DNA from: Pseudomonas siliginis | Lineage (GTDB): Bacteria > Pseudomonadota > Gammaproteobacteria > Pseudomonadales > Pseudomonadaceae | Length of the DNA stretch: 64,000 nucleotides | Assembly (NCBI RefSeq): GCF_019145195.1 | Contig: NZ_JAHSTW010000010.1 | Location: 248,001 to 312,000 of the forward strand | Direction of reading: 5' to 3' | Shown here: positions 40,627 to 49,634 of the stretch, piece after piece | Numbering within the stretch: the stretch's first letter is position 1 | Layout: each line of letters begins with the position of its first letter | Notes under the pieces: generated by a model | The model's database searches: none | What the model saw: the letters and a program-made list of their open reading frames with translations, nothing else | Told to the model about the DNA's origin: nothing | Translations under genes and position numbers: made by a program

Positions 40627-41544
40627 TCATTCTGACCGAATCAAGCGACGCGGCGCGATACGCCCGTCTTCGCTCACTTCACCGATACCGATGAAGCGAC
40701 CATTGTGATCCTGTACTCGTACCATGCCGAACTTCGGTGCATCCGGGGCACGTACCGGCTGGCCGTTGAGCCAGTAGAACGCGCTCGCTTCCGAGAAGTG
40801 CAGCAACGGCCAATCCTGCAGGCCGCTGTCCGATGGCATCAGGAAGCGGTCGACCGCTTCATTGCCGCCTTCGGCATGTACCGCTTCCAGCTCTTCGAGG
40901 GTAACAGTCTGCGCCAGGGTGAAAGGCCCGGCCTGGGTCCGGCGCAATTCTGCGACGTACGCACCACAACCGAGTTGCTCACCGATATCCTCCACCAGGG
41001 TCCGAATATAGGTGCCCTTGCTGCAGTCCACCGCAAGCCGCGCAGTATCGCCTTCGAAGGCCAGCAATTCCAAGCGCGCAATAGTAACAGAACGCGGTTC
41101 GCGCTCCACTACTTCGCCTGCACGTGCCAGTTTGTACAGCGGCTGGCCATCACGCTTGAGTGCCGAGTACATCGGCGGTATCTGACTGATTTGCCCACGA
41201 AATTTCGGCAGAACCGCTTCGACATCGGCGCGACCAACGGTCACCGGACGCTCCTGCAAAACCTCACCTTCGGCATCGGCCGTGGTGGTGGTCTTGCCCA
41301 GTTGTGCCAGGGTCTCATAGCCCTTGTCGGAATCGAGCAGGTATTGCGAAAACTTGGTCGCCTCGCCGAAGCACAGCGGCAACACGCCGGTGGCCAACGG
41401 GTCGAGGCTGCCGGTGTGCCCGGCCTTCTCGGCATTGAGCAGCCAGCGCACCTTCTGCAAGGCAGCGTTGGAGGTGAACCCCAATGGCTTGTCGAGCAGA
41501 ATGATGCCGCTGACGTTACGACGGATACGTTTGACCTGAGCCAC
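40627..41544 (-). CDS. truB: tRNA pseudouridine-55 synthase
   Basis: TruB isomerises U55 to pseudouridine in the T-loop of tRNAs. The protein has 305 residues. The catalytic aspartate motif is GHTGSLDPLATGVLP, and the family motif YSALKRDGQPLYKLAR and the C-terminal PUA domain (MVRVQDHNGRFIGIGEV) follow. The GTG at 41544 is chosen because AAGGAG is 7 bases upstream and the length fits; the frame extends to 41583 inside rbfA. It is 4 bases after rbfA in the nusA-infB operon. Confidence 0.97.
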   Translation of the reverse strand: MAQVKRIRRNVSGIILLDKPLGFTSNAALQKVRWLLNAEKAGHTGSLDPLATGVLPLCFGEATKFSQYLLDSDKGYETLAQLGKTTTTADAEGEVLQERPVTVGRADVEAVLPKFRGQISQIPPMYSALKRDGQPLYKLARAGEVVEREPRSVTIARLELLAFEGDTARLAVDCSKGTYIRTLVEDIGEQLGCGAYVAELRRTQAGPFTLAQTVTLEELEAVHAEGGNEAVDRFLMPSDSGLQDWPLLHFSEASAFYWLNGQPVRAPDAPKFGMVRVQDHNGRFIGIGEVSEDGRIAPRRLIRSE

Positions 41545-41548
41545 CGAA

Positions 41549-41950
41549 TTACTCCTTGGTGTCTTCAGGTGCTGGAGCGGCAACGTGCTGATTGTCTTCA
41601 GCCACGGCGCGCTCGATCAATGCCGACAGGTGCGCGCCACGCACGACGGATTCGTCGTAGTGGAAGTGCAGTTGCGGCACGCTGCGCAGCTTCATTTCGC
41701 GGGCCAATTGCATGCGCAGGAAGCCTGCGGCGGCATTGAGCACCTTGATGCTTTGCGCGATGTCTTCAGCGTTGTCCTGACCCATCACGGTAATGAAAAT
41801 CTTCGCGTGACCGACGTCACGGGACACTTCCACAGCGGTGATGGTGACCAGGCCGACGCGCGGGTCTTTGACTTCGCGACGGATCAGTTGCGCCAGCTCG
41901 CGCTGCATCTGATCGCCGATACGTTGGGTACGGCTGTATTCTTTTGCCAT
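41549..41950 (-). CDS. rbfA: 30S ribosome-binding factor A
   Basis: RbfA is a 133-residue KH-fold protein needed for late 16S rRNA maturation and cold growth. Typical sequence: RTQRIGDQMQRELAQLIRREVKDPRVGLVTITAVEVSRD, then LAREMKLRSVPQLHFHYDESV. It lies between infB and truB, the normal order. The gap to infB contains a GC hairpin (GCCCGGCC/ GGCCGGGC-like, about 42010-42040). Confidence 0.98.
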   Translation of the reverse strand: MAKEYSRTQRIGDQMQRELAQLIRREVKDPRVGLVTITAVEVSRDVGHAKIFITVMGQDNAEDIAQSIKVLNAAAGFLRMQLAREMKLRSVPQLHFHYDESVVRGAHLSALIERAVAEDNQHVAAPAPEDTKE

Positions 41951-42011
41951 GATTTGTTACCTGTTACTGCCCAGCGGTGAAACCCGCAAGGTCTGAAAGC
42001 GGCAAACGCCC

Positions 42012-42040
42012 GGCCTGACAAAAGCCAGACCGGGCGTTGC
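42012..42040 (-). terminator. Hairpin between infB and rbfA
   Basis: CGCCCGG-TCTGGCTTTTGTCAGG-CCGGGCG (minus strand) forms a stable stem with inner pairs CTGGC/GTCAG. Only TTTG follows, so it is at most a weak terminator and may instead be an RNA processing or stability hairpin. Confidence 0.4.
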
Positions 42041-42109
42041 GTTTAGAGTCCGGACGCTGTGCCGTGCATTTGCATGCTACGACCCATCGTGGCCCTTGAA
42101 GTGCGCGAG

Positions 42110-44635
42110 TCAGAGGCTGCGAGCAACCTGAACCTTCTCGAAGACTTCGATCTTGTCGCCGACTTTGACGTCGTTGTAGCTCTTCACGCCGATACCGCAT
42201 TCCATGCCGGCACGTACTTCGGAAGCGTCATCCTTGAAGCGGCGCAGGGATTCCAGCTCGCCTTCGAAGATAACGATGTCTTCACGCAGTACACGGATCG
42301 GGCGATTACGGTGCACGACACCTTCGATCACCATGCAACCGGCGATCGCGCCAAACTTCGGCGAACGGAACACATCACGCACTTCGGCCACACCAAGGAT
42401 GTTCTCGCGAACATCGCTGCCGAGCATGCCGGTCAGGGCTTTCTTGACGTCTTCGATGATGTCGTAGATCACGTTGTAGTAACGCATATCCAGACCTTCC
42501 TGCTCGACGATCTTGCGAGCGCCGGCATCGGCACGCACGTTGAAGCCGAACAGTACAGCGTTGGAAGCCAGTGCCAGGTTGGCGTCGGATTCGGTGATAC
42601 CACCGACACCGCCACCCACGACGCGCACTTGGACTTCGTCGTTGCCCAGGCCATTCAAGGCACCGTTCAACGCTTCCAGCGAACCACGGACGTCGGATTT
42701 GAGGACGATGTTGAGCGTCTTCTTCTCGGCCTGACCCATGTTTTCGAAGATGTTTTCCAGCTTGCCGGCGTGAGCGCGAGCCAGTTTGACTTCGCGGAAC
42801 TTGCCTTGACGGAACAGAGCCACTTCACGGGCTTTCTTCTCGTCGGCAACCACGCTCATCTCGTCGCCAGCGTCCGGGGTACCGTCCAGGCCGAGGATCT
42901 CGACAGGGATGGATGGACCGGCTTCCTTGATCGGCTTGCCGTTCTCGTCGAGCATGGCACGCACGCGGCCGTAGTTCGAACCGACCAGAACCATGTCGCC
43001 TTGACGCAGCGTACCGTCCTGAACCAGCACGGTTGCCACCGGGCCACGACCCTTGTCGAGACGCGATTCAACCACCACACCACGGCCAGGAGCCGACGGT
43101 GTAGCTTTCAGTTCGAGAACTTCGGCCTGCAGCAGAACGGCTTCAAGCAGCTCGTCCACGCCAGTACCCATCTTCGCCGAAACCGGAACGAATGGTGTGT
43201 CGCCACCCCAGTCTTCGGAAGTCACGCCGTGAACCGACAGTTCGCTGCGGATGCGATCGAGATCAGCGCCCGGCTTGTCGATCTTGTTCACTGCAACCAC
43301 CAGCGGCACGCCAGCTGCCTGCGCATGCTGAACCGCTTCGATGGTTTGCGGCATCACGCCGTCGTCCGCTGCAACCACGAGGATCACGATGTCGGTCGCT
43401 TTGGCACCACGGGCACGCATTGCGGTAAACGCAGCGTGACCCGGGGTGTCGAGGAAAGTGACCATGCCGCGATCAGTCTCAACGTGGTATGCACCGATGT
43501 GCTGGGTGATACCGCCGGCTTCGCCAGCAGCTACCTTGGCACGACGGATGTAGTCGAGCAGGGAAGTCTTACCGTGGTCAACGTGGCCCATTACGGTCAC
43601 GACTGGTGCACGGGAGAACGACTCACCTTCAAACTTCAGGGACTCGGCCAGGGAATCTTCCAGAGCGGTGTCGCTGACCAGGGTCACTTTGTGGCCCAGT
43701 TCTTCGGCTACCAGTTGAGCAGTTTCCTGATCAAGCACCTGGTTGATGGTCGCTGGGGTACCCAGTTTGAACATGAACTTGATGATTTCAGCCGCTTTGA
43801 CCGACATCTGATTGGCCAGATCGCCAACCGTGATGGTCTCGCCGATCTGCACATCACGCACGACAGGGCCGGTCGGGCTCTGGAAACCGTGGGCGTTGCG
43901 CTTCTTCAGCTTGGCCTTACCGCGACCACCACGACGGAAGCCATCGCTTTCTTCGTCGGTAGTGCGTGGCGCCACACGTGGCGCCGGAGCTTTTTCTTTG
44001 ACCGATGCGCGATGCGGAGCGTTTTTGCGCTCGCCATCACCGCCACCGCTGCGACGATTGTTATCGTCGGCACGTGGCTTGTCCGGACGGCGCTGTTCGT
44101 TCTGCTTGTTGCGAACGTCAGCCGATGGAGCAGGAGCAGCAGCCACCGGTGCGCTTTCGCGAACAGGTTCGGCAGCAGCCGGTGCCGCAACGGCGTCGCT
44201 GGCAGCGGTTTGCGCAGCAGCAGGCTGGCGACGCGCTTCTTCTTCGGCGCGCTGCTTGGCTTCTTCTTCAGCCTTCTGACGGGCAGCATTTTCTACTGCG
44301 CGACGCTCATCCAGTTCACGCTTGCGCTCGGCTTCGATTTCTTCCGGGCTGCGCTGTACGAAAACTTTCTTTTTGCGAACTTCAACGCTGATGCTCTTGC
44401 TACCAGCCACACGCAGGGTGCTGGTGGTTTTACGCTGCAGCGTGATCTTGCGTGGTTCTTCCACTTTCGCCTTGTGACTGCTCTTCAAGTGAGTCAGCAG
44501 GGATTGCTTCTCACTGTCAGTCACATTTTCGTCGGCGGCGGTGTGCGGCAGACCTGCCTCACGCATCTGCTGCAACAGGCGCTCTACCGGTGTTTTGACC
44601 TCATCGGCCAGTTGTTTCACCGTGACTTGCGTCAT
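42110..44635 (-). CDS. infB: Translation initiation factor IF-2
   Basis: IF-2 is a GTPase that brings fMet-tRNA to the 30S subunit and promotes subunit joining. The protein has 841 residues. The N-terminal IF2 domain (MTQVTVKQLADEVKTPVERLLQQM) is followed by a long charged, Ala/Glu/Arg-rich linker (about 95-250). The G domain has P-loop GHVDHGKTS (350-358), DTPGHAAF and NKID. The C-terminal domains bind fMet-tRNA. It lies 27 bases after nusA. Two alternative internal starts, known in E. coli, cannot be judged here. Confidence 0.98.
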   Translation of the reverse strand: MTQVTVKQLADEVKTPVERLLQQMREAGLPHTAADENVTDSEKQSLLTHLKSSHKAKVEEPRKITLQRKTTSTLRVAGSKSISVEVRKKKVFVQRSPEEIEAERKRELDERRAVENAARQKAEEEAKQRAEEEARRQPAAAQTAASDAVAAPAAAEPVRESAPVAAAPAPSADVRNKQNEQRRPDKPRADDNNRRSGGGDGERKNAPHRASVKEKAPAPRVAPRTTDEESDGFRRGGRGKAKLKKRNAHGFQSPTGPVVRDVQIGETITVGDLANQMSVKAAEIIKFMFKLGTPATINQVLDQETAQLVAEELGHKVTLVSDTALEDSLAESLKFEGESFSRAPVVTVMGHVDHGKTSLLDYIRRAKVAAGEAGGITQHIGAYHVETDRGMVTFLDTPGHAAFTAMRARGAKATDIVILVVAADDGVMPQTIEAVQHAQAAGVPLVVAVNKIDKPGADLDRIRSELSVHGVTSEDWGGDTPFVPVSAKMGTGVDELLEAVLLQAEVLELKATPSAPGRGVVVESRLDKGRGPVATVLVQDGTLRQGDMVLVGSNYGRVRAMLDENGKPIKEAGPSIPVEILGLDGTPDAGDEMSVVADEKKAREVALFRQGKFREVKLARAHAGKLENIFENMGQAEKKTLNIVLKSDVRGSLEALNGALNGLGNDEVQVRVVGGGVGGITESDANLALASNAVLFGFNVRADAGARKIVEQEGLDMRYYNVIYDIIEDVKKALTGMLGSDVRENILGVAEVRDVFRSPKFGAIAGCMVIEGVVHRNRPIRVLREDIVIFEGELESLRRFKDDASEVRAGMECGIGVKSYNDVKVGDKIEVFEKVQVARSL

Positions 44636-44662
44636 GCACTTCTCTCCTCAGGCCGCGCCTAA

Positions 44663-46144
44663 TTACTCGAACCAGTGGGCTCGGGCGGCCATGATCAACT
44701 TGCCGGCACGATCATCGTCAATGCCGTCGATGTCGAGCAGGTCGTCAATAGACTGCTCGGCCAGGTCTTCGCGGGTAATTACGCCGCGCACCGCCAGTTC
44801 CATCGCCAAATCCTTGTCCATACCCTCAAGCGAGAGCAGGTCTTCGGCCGGATGGGCGTCTGCCAGCTTTTCCTCAGTAGCGATGGCTTTGGTCAACAAG
44901 CGATCCTTGGCGCGAGCACGAAGCTCGTTGACGATGTCCTCGTCAAAGCCGTCGATGTTGAGCATTTCCTCCACCGGTACGTAGGCAATCTCTTCCAGGC
45001 TGGTGAAGCCTTCATCTACCAGCACCTGAGCCAGTTCTTCGTCGACTTCCAGCTCGTCGATGAAGTTGCGCAGGATGTCGCCGGTTTCTGCTTGCTGCTT
45101 AGCCTGGATGTCCGATTCGGTCATCACGTTCAGGGTCCAGCCAGTCAACTGGCTCGCCAGACGCACGTTCTGACCACCGCGACCGATGGCCTGAGCCAGA
45201 TTGTCTGCGCCAACGGCGATGTCCATGGCATGGGCATCTTCGTCAACGATAATTGCCGCAACCTCGGCCGGGGACATGGCGTTGATAACGAACTGGGCCG
45301 GGTTGTCGTCCCACAGCACGATATCAACACGCTCACCGCCCAACTCACCCGATACCGCCTGGACGCGCGAACCGCGCATACCGATGCAGGCACCTTGCGG
45401 GTCGATGCGCTTGTCCTTGGAGCGGACGGCGATCTTGGCACGCGAACCCGGATCACGGGAGGCGGCCATGACCTCGATGAGGCCTTCGGCGATTTCCGGC
45501 ACTTCGATACGGAACAGCTCGATCAGCATTTCCGGCGCGGTACGCGACAGGATCAGCTGCGGGCCGCGGTTCTCGGTGCGGATTTCCTTGAGCAGCGCAC
45601 GCAGACGCACGCCGACACGGAAGGTTTCGCGAGAAATGATGTCTTCACGGGCCAGCAATGCTTCAGCATTGTTGCCCAGATCGACGATCACGTTGTCGCG
45701 GGTAACTTTTTTCACGGTGCCGGAGATGATTTCTCCCAGGCGCTCGCGATAGGCGTCGACCACTTGAGCGCGCTCGGCTTCGCGAACTTTCTGCACAATG
45801 ACCTGCTTGGCAGTCTGTGCAGCGATGCGGCCGAACTCGATGGATTCGATTTTCTCTTCGACGACGTCACCGACCTTGGCACCAGGATGCGTTTCGGCAA
45901 CCTTGCTTGGCCAGGTCTCGATGGCCGGATCGTCGAGATCATTCTCTTCGACGACCGTCCAGCGACGGAAGGTTTCGTAAGAACCGGTGTGGCGGTTGAT
46001 TTCCACACGCAGGTCCACTTCGTCTTCAAAACGCTTTTTGGTAGCAGTGGCCAGAGCCAGCTCCAGCGCTTCAAAAATTACGCTTGCCGGTACACCCTTT
46101 TCATTGGATACCGACTCAACAACCAGCAGTACTTCTTTGCTCAT
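44663..46144 (-). CDS. nusA: Transcription termination/antitermination factor NusA
   Basis: NusA binds RNA polymerase and modulates pausing, termination and antitermination. The protein has 493 residues. It has an N-terminal polymerase-binding domain (MSKEVLLVVESVSNEKG), an S1 domain (GEIISGTVKKVTRDNVIVDLG), two KH domains (DPQGACIGMRGSRVQAV, AIGRGGQNVRLASQL) and two C-terminal acidic repeats. The ATG at 46144 gives the usual N-terminus; an upstream in-frame ATG at 46165 lies in the rimP-nusA gap. It follows rimP by 47 bases. Confidence 0.98.
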   Translation of the reverse strand: MSKEVLLVVESVSNEKGVPASVIFEALELALATATKKRFEDEVDLRVEINRHTGSYETFRRWTVVEENDLDDPAIETWPSKVAETHPGAKVGDVVEEKIESIEFGRIAAQTAKQVIVQKVREAERAQVVDAYRERLGEIISGTVKKVTRDNVIVDLGNNAEALLAREDIISRETFRVGVRLRALLKEIRTENRGPQLILSRTAPEMLIELFRIEVPEIAEGLIEVMAASRDPGSRAKIAVRSKDKRIDPQGACIGMRGSRVQAVSGELGGERVDIVLWDDNPAQFVINAMSPAEVAAIIVDEDAHAMDIAVGADNLAQAIGRGGQNVRLASQLTGWTLNVMTESDIQAKQQAETGDILRNFIDELEVDEELAQVLVDEGFTSLEEIAYVPVEEMLNIDGFDEDIVNELRARAKDRLLTKAIATEEKLADAHPAEDLLSLEGMDKDLAMELAVRGVITREDLAEQSIDDLLDIDGIDDDRAGKLIMAARAHWFE

Positions 46145-46191
46145 CGTACGCCTCGCCTTTCGCAAGCCATTGGATCCGCGGGATCCGCGTC

Positions 46192-46650
46192 TCAGTCAAA
46201 ACTGGGAATAATGTTGGCCTTGTCGATCATATCGATCGGCAACAGGAACTCGTGGTCTTCTACCTGCACCACGACGTCCTGCTCTTCTACACCGCGCAGA
46301 AGGCCCTGAAAGTTGCGTCGACCTTCGAAAGGCGAGCGCAGCTTGATCTTCACTTGTTCACCGGCAAATTTGGCAAACTGCTCAAGAGTGAACAGCGGGC
46401 GCTCCATGCCAGGCGAGGAAACTTCAAGGGTGTATTCAACGGAGATCGGATCTTCAACATCCAGAACGCCGCTGATCTGACGGCTGACAATGGCGCAATC
46501 GTCCACCAGCACGCCACCCTCTTTATCGATATAAACGCGCAACATCGAGTGACGACCCTGAGCCGAAAACTCGATACCCCAGCATTCATAGCCCAGGGCC
46601 ACGACCACCGGGGCCAGCAAGGCCTGCAACTCTTCTAGCTTGCTCGACAC
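46192..46650 (-). CDS. rimP: Ribosome maturation factor RimP
   Basis: RimP is a 152-residue cytoplasmic protein required for 30S maturation. Family motifs: GYECWGIEF, LRVYIDKEGGVLVDDCAIVSRQISGVLDVEDPI, YTLEVSSPGMERPLF. The GTG at 46650 is the start, with a GGGGG-rich site 5 bases upstream. It is the first protein gene of the rimP-nusA-infB-rbfA-truB cluster, downstream of tRNA-fMet as in E. coli (metY-rimP-nusA-infB). Confidence 0.96.
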   Translation of the reverse strand: MSSKLEELQALLAPVVVALGYECWGIEFSAQGRHSMLRVYIDKEGGVLVDDCAIVSRQISGVLDVEDPISVEYTLEVSSPGMERPLFTLEQFAKFAGEQVKIKLRSPFEGRRNFQGLLRGVEEQDVVVQVEDHEFLLPIDMIDKANIIPSFD

Positions 46651-46690
46651 CTGAACCCCCTAGTGCATGATATGTGCATGCTTTGCAAAA

Positions 46691-46715
46691 TAAAAAAATG
46701 GGCATAACGCCCATC
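46691..46715 (-). terminator. Terminator-like hairpin in the rimP leader
   Basis: ATGGGC-GTT-ATGCCCAT region on the minus strand (GGATGGGCGTTATGCCCATT) is followed by TTTTTTATTTT. Another hairpin, AACGCCGCTG/CGACGGCGTT (about 46719-46743), lies just upstream. Together they could terminate tRNA transcripts while letting some polymerase read into rimP-nusA. Confidence 0.65.
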
Positions 46716-46757
46716 CTTGAAACGCCGTCGAACAGCGGCGTTGAAAGTATCCAGCTA

Positions 46758-46783
46758 ACAAAAAGCCCCTTAAAAGGGGCTCC
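46758..46783 (-). terminator. Intrinsic terminator after tRNA-fMet
   Basis: AGCCCCTT-TT-AAGGGGCT on the minus strand is followed by TTTTTG, a few bases past the CCA end of the tRNA. Confidence 0.8.
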
Positions 46784-46789
46784 TTAAAC

Positions 46790-46866
<77 letters not shown>

Positions 46867-46929
46867 ACAAAGCTGGGGCGGAAGTATACGACCGATCCCT
46901 TTTAGGGTCAATGTAACCTTCCACCTGCA

Positions 46930-46953
46930 AGAAAGCCCGCAACAGCGGGCTCT
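46930..46953 (-). terminator. Hairpin between tRNA-Leu and tRNA-fMet
   Basis: AGCCCGC-TGTT-GCGGGCT on the minus strand is followed by TTC; the T-run is short, so it is a weak terminator or a processing signal. Confidence 0.55.
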
Positions 46954-46963
46954 CCTGACTAAT

Positions 46964-47049
46964 TGGTACCGAGAAGGGGACTCGAACCCCTACACCCTAT
47001 GGGCACAACCACCTCAAGGTTGCGTGTCTACCAATTCCACCACCTCGGC
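46964..47049 (-). tRNA. tRNA-Leu (anticodon GAG)
   Basis: This 86-base class II tRNA has an encoded CCA. Acceptor GCCGAGG pairs with the 3' strand CTCGGT (one wobble), the anticodon loop is CTTGAGG (GAG) between stems, and a long variable arm (TGCCCATAGGGTGT) is typical of leucine tRNAs. It lies between secG and tRNA-fMet. Confidence 0.96.
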
Positions 47050-47071
47050 AATACTACGTTTGAAACCCTTC

Positions 47072-47455
47072 TTACTTCTGCTCTTGAGCTGGAGGCACGT
47101 CAGTCGCTGGAGTAGCCGACTTTTGCTCTTGAAGCACCGGAACATCATCAGAAGCCGGTTGTTGCTTAGGTACTTCCAACACTGCTGGATCTGGAAGACC
47201 TGCTTGAGTCAGCTGATGAGCTTTCTCTTTAGCAAAGTAACCTAACCCCAAGCTGGTTATGAAGAAACCGGCGGCAAGTATAGCAGTAAACTTACTAAGA
47301 AAGGTAGAGGAACCTTGGCTTCCGAACACAGTATTTGAAGCACCTGCTCCGAAAGACGCGCCAGCGTCCGCACCCTTACCCTGCTGCAGCAAAACCAGAG
47401 CAACTACGCCCAATGCACCCAGCAGATGAAAAACGACTACGACTGTTTCCAGCAT
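47072..47455 (-). CDS. secG: Protein translocase subunit SecG
   Basis: SecG is a small inner-membrane component of the SecYEG channel. The protein has 127 residues and two membrane helices (TVVVVFHLLGALGVVALVLL and FTAILAAGFFITSLGLGYF), joined by the conserved loop QQGKGADAGASFGAGASNTVFGSQG. The C-terminal tail of about 50 residues is rich in Pro, Ala and Gln. The ATG at 47455 (MLETVVVV) lies 4 bases after the tpiA stop. Confidence 0.97.
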   Translation of the reverse strand: MLETVVVVFHLLGALGVVALVLLQQGKGADAGASFGAGASNTVFGSQGSSTFLSKFTAILAAGFFITSLGLGYFAKEKAHQLTQAGLPDPAVLEVPKQQPASDDVPVLQEQKSATPATDVPPAQEQK

Positions 47456-47459
47456 TTTT

Positions 47460-48215
47460 TCAGTTTCCCGCGGCGCGACAGATCGCACCGAACTCATCTG
47501 CATTCAGGGAAGCTCCACCAATGAGCCCCCCATCGATATCCGGCATGCCGAACAGTTCGACCGCATTGGCCGCCTTCACGCTGCCGCCGTATAGAAGCCG
47601 CACACCTCGTGCGACTTCAGAATTCTCTGCCGCCAACTGCTCGCGAATGGCTTTATGCACATCCTGAGCCTGTTGCGGCGTTGCAGTCAGCCCGGTACCA
47701 ATGGCCCAGACCGGCTCGTATGCAATCACTGCCTTGGCAAAGGCACCGACACCCAGCTCCTCAATGATGCTGCCCAGCTGACGCCCGACAACTTCAAGAG
47801 TTTTTCCGGCTTCGCGCTGCTCGAGGGTTTCCCCTACACACAACACCGGAATCAAGCCACATGCCTGTGCCGCTGCGAACTTGCGATTCAGCATCCCCTC
47901 TCGCTCGCCCATAATCTGGCGGCGTTCGGAGTGCCCGACAAGCACCAGGGAACAACCTGCATCCACCAGTTGGCTGGGAGCAATCTCACCAGTCAACGCA
48001 CCCTGCATGGCTTCCACCGCAGAATTCTGCGCGCCGACCGAAATCGACTTGCCTTTCAAGCCATCAATCACTTGATTGATATACAAGCAAGGCGGGAACA
48101 CCGCGACATCAACACCGCTAGGCAAGGCCAGATGACGAAGGCCGTTGATCAGCTCAGCGACGCTGGCGCGGGTACCGTGCATCTTCCAGTTACCAGCTAC
48201 CATAGGGCGACGCAT
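47460..48215 (-). CDS. tpiA: Triose-phosphate isomerase
   Basis: TpiA interconverts dihydroxyacetone phosphate and glyceraldehyde 3-phosphate. The protein has 251 residues, a TIM barrel. Catalytic residues are K11 (AGNWKMH), H95 (GHSERR) and E167 (AYEPVWAIGTG). It lies between glmM and secG in the same orientation, with a 65-base gap to glmM. Confidence 0.98.
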   Translation of the reverse strand: MRRPMVAGNWKMHGTRASVAELINGLRHLALPSGVDVAVFPPCLYINQVIDGLKGKSISVGAQNSAVEAMQGALTGEIAPSQLVDAGCSLVLVGHSERRQIMGEREGMLNRKFAAAQACGLIPVLCVGETLEQREAGKTLEVVGRQLGSIIEELGVGAFAKAVIAYEPVWAIGTGLTATPQQAQDVHKAIREQLAAENSEVARGVRLLYGGSVKAANAVELFGMPDIDGGLIGGASLNADEFGAICRAAGN

Positions 48216-48280
48216 GCTGTACCTCGTCGGTCAAAGTGGGCGCAGATGTTACCCAACACAATCATGGCTTGCAAGCCGTA

Positions 48281-49618
48281 TCAGGCAGAAACTTCGGTTA
48301 CCAGTTTTGCCAGCTCTTCGGCATAGCCGCGAACCTGGTTTTCGTCCTCGCCTTCAACCATGACGCGCACCAAAGGCTCTGTGCCGGACTTGCGCAGAAG
48401 CACGCGACCGCGCCCCGCCATCGCCTGAGTTACACGGGCACTGGCTTCCTTGACAGCCGGATGCTCCAGCGGGCTTTCACCGCCGCCAAAGCGAACGTTG
48501 ATCAGCACCTGAGGGCACTTGCGCAAAGCCTGCCGCGTTTGCGCCAGACCTTCGTTGCGGGATTTCAGAGCCATCAACACCTGCAGAGCCGCGATGATCG
48601 CATCGCCCGTGGTGGTGTGGTTGAAGCAGACCACATGTCCGGAGTTTTCCCCGCCAACGAGCCAGTTGCGCTCTTGCAGTTCGGCAATCACGTAGCGGTC
48701 ACCGACATTGGCGCGAACGAACGGGATCGACAGATCCGCCAGTGCCAGCTCGAGACCAAGATTGCTCATCAATGTACCGACGACGCCACCCTGCAACTTG
48801 CCACGCTCATGCAGATCGCGAGCAATGATAAACAGCAGGTCATCACCATCGACGATGGTGCCGGTGTGATCGACCATCAATACCCGATCACCATCACCAT
48901 CGAAGGCGATACCCAGGTCCGCATGCTCGGCCAGAACGGCGGCCTGCAACGGCCCCATATGCGTGGAACCGCAGTTATCGTTGATGTTCAGCCCGTTCGG
49001 CTGAGCGGAAAGCACGACGACTTCGGCACCCAATTCACGGAAGACGCTCGGCGCTACCTTATAGGTCGCACCATGCGCGCAGTCGATCACGATCTTCAGG
49101 CCGGCGAAATTGGTCCCGGTAGGCACGCTGCTTTTGCAGAACTCAATGTAGCGACCCGATGCGTCATTGATTCGCGACACCTTGCCGATCTTGCTCGACT
49201 CGACGACAGTCATTGGCGTATCCAGCAACTCTTCGATCATCAGTTCCAATTCATCTGGCAGCTTGGTGCCTTTGCCGGAGAAGAACTTGATGCCGTTGTC
49301 GTCATGCGGGTTGTGCGAAGCACTGATCACGATCCCGGCCTCTGCCTGGAAAGTGCGCGACAGATAGGCGATGGCAGGTGTCGGCATCGGACCGAGCAGC
49401 ATCACATCGGCACCCGCCGAGGTCAGCCCGGCCTCGAGTGCCGATTCGAACATATAGCCAGAGATCCGCGTGTCCTTACCGACCAGCACCTTGCAGGTAC
49501 CCATCTTGCGGAAAGCCATGCCAGCCGCCCAACCGAGCTTGAGCATGAAGTCAGGTGTGATCGGGTATTCACCTACGCGACCGCGAATGCCGTCGGTACC
49601 AAAATATTTCTTGCTCAT
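48281..49618 (-). CDS. glmM: Phosphoglucosamine mutase
   Basis: GlmM converts glucosamine 6-phosphate to glucosamine 1-phosphate on the route to UDP-GlcNAc for peptidoglycan and LPS. The protein has 445 residues. The phosphoserine is S101 in VISASHNPHDDNGIKFF; the metal site is DGDGDR and the C-terminal phosphate-binding loop RKSGTEPLVRVM. It follows folP by 16 bases, as in E. coli (ftsH-folP-glmM). Confidence 0.98.
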   Translation of the reverse strand: MSKKYFGTDGIRGRVGEYPITPDFMLKLGWAAGMAFRKMGTCKVLVGKDTRISGYMFESALEAGLTSAGADVMLLGPMPTPAIAYLSRTFQAEAGIVISASHNPHDDNGIKFFSGKGTKLPDELELMIEELLDTPMTVVESSKIGKVSRINDASGRYIEFCKSSVPTGTNFAGLKIVIDCAHGATYKVAPSVFRELGAEVVVLSAQPNGLNINDNCGSTHMGPLQAAVLAEHADLGIAFDGDGDRVLMVDHTGTIVDGDDLLFIIARDLHERGKLQGGVVGTLMSNLGLELALADLSIPFVRANVGDRYVIAELQERNWLVGGENSGHVVCFNHTTTGDAIIAALQVLMALKSRNEGLAQTRQALRKCPQVLINVRFGGGESPLEHPAVKEASARVTQAMAGRGRVLLRKSGTEPLVRVMVEGEDENQVRGYAEELAKLVTEVSA

Positions 49619-49634
49619 AAGTGCTCCATCATTC

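Noticed and set aside
42059..44662. Plus-strand open frame of 867 codons opposite infB
   Set aside because: It is a long antisense frame caused by GC-biased codon use; the composition (rich in His, Gln, Phe, Arg) is that of a shadow frame, and IF-2 is certain on the other strand.
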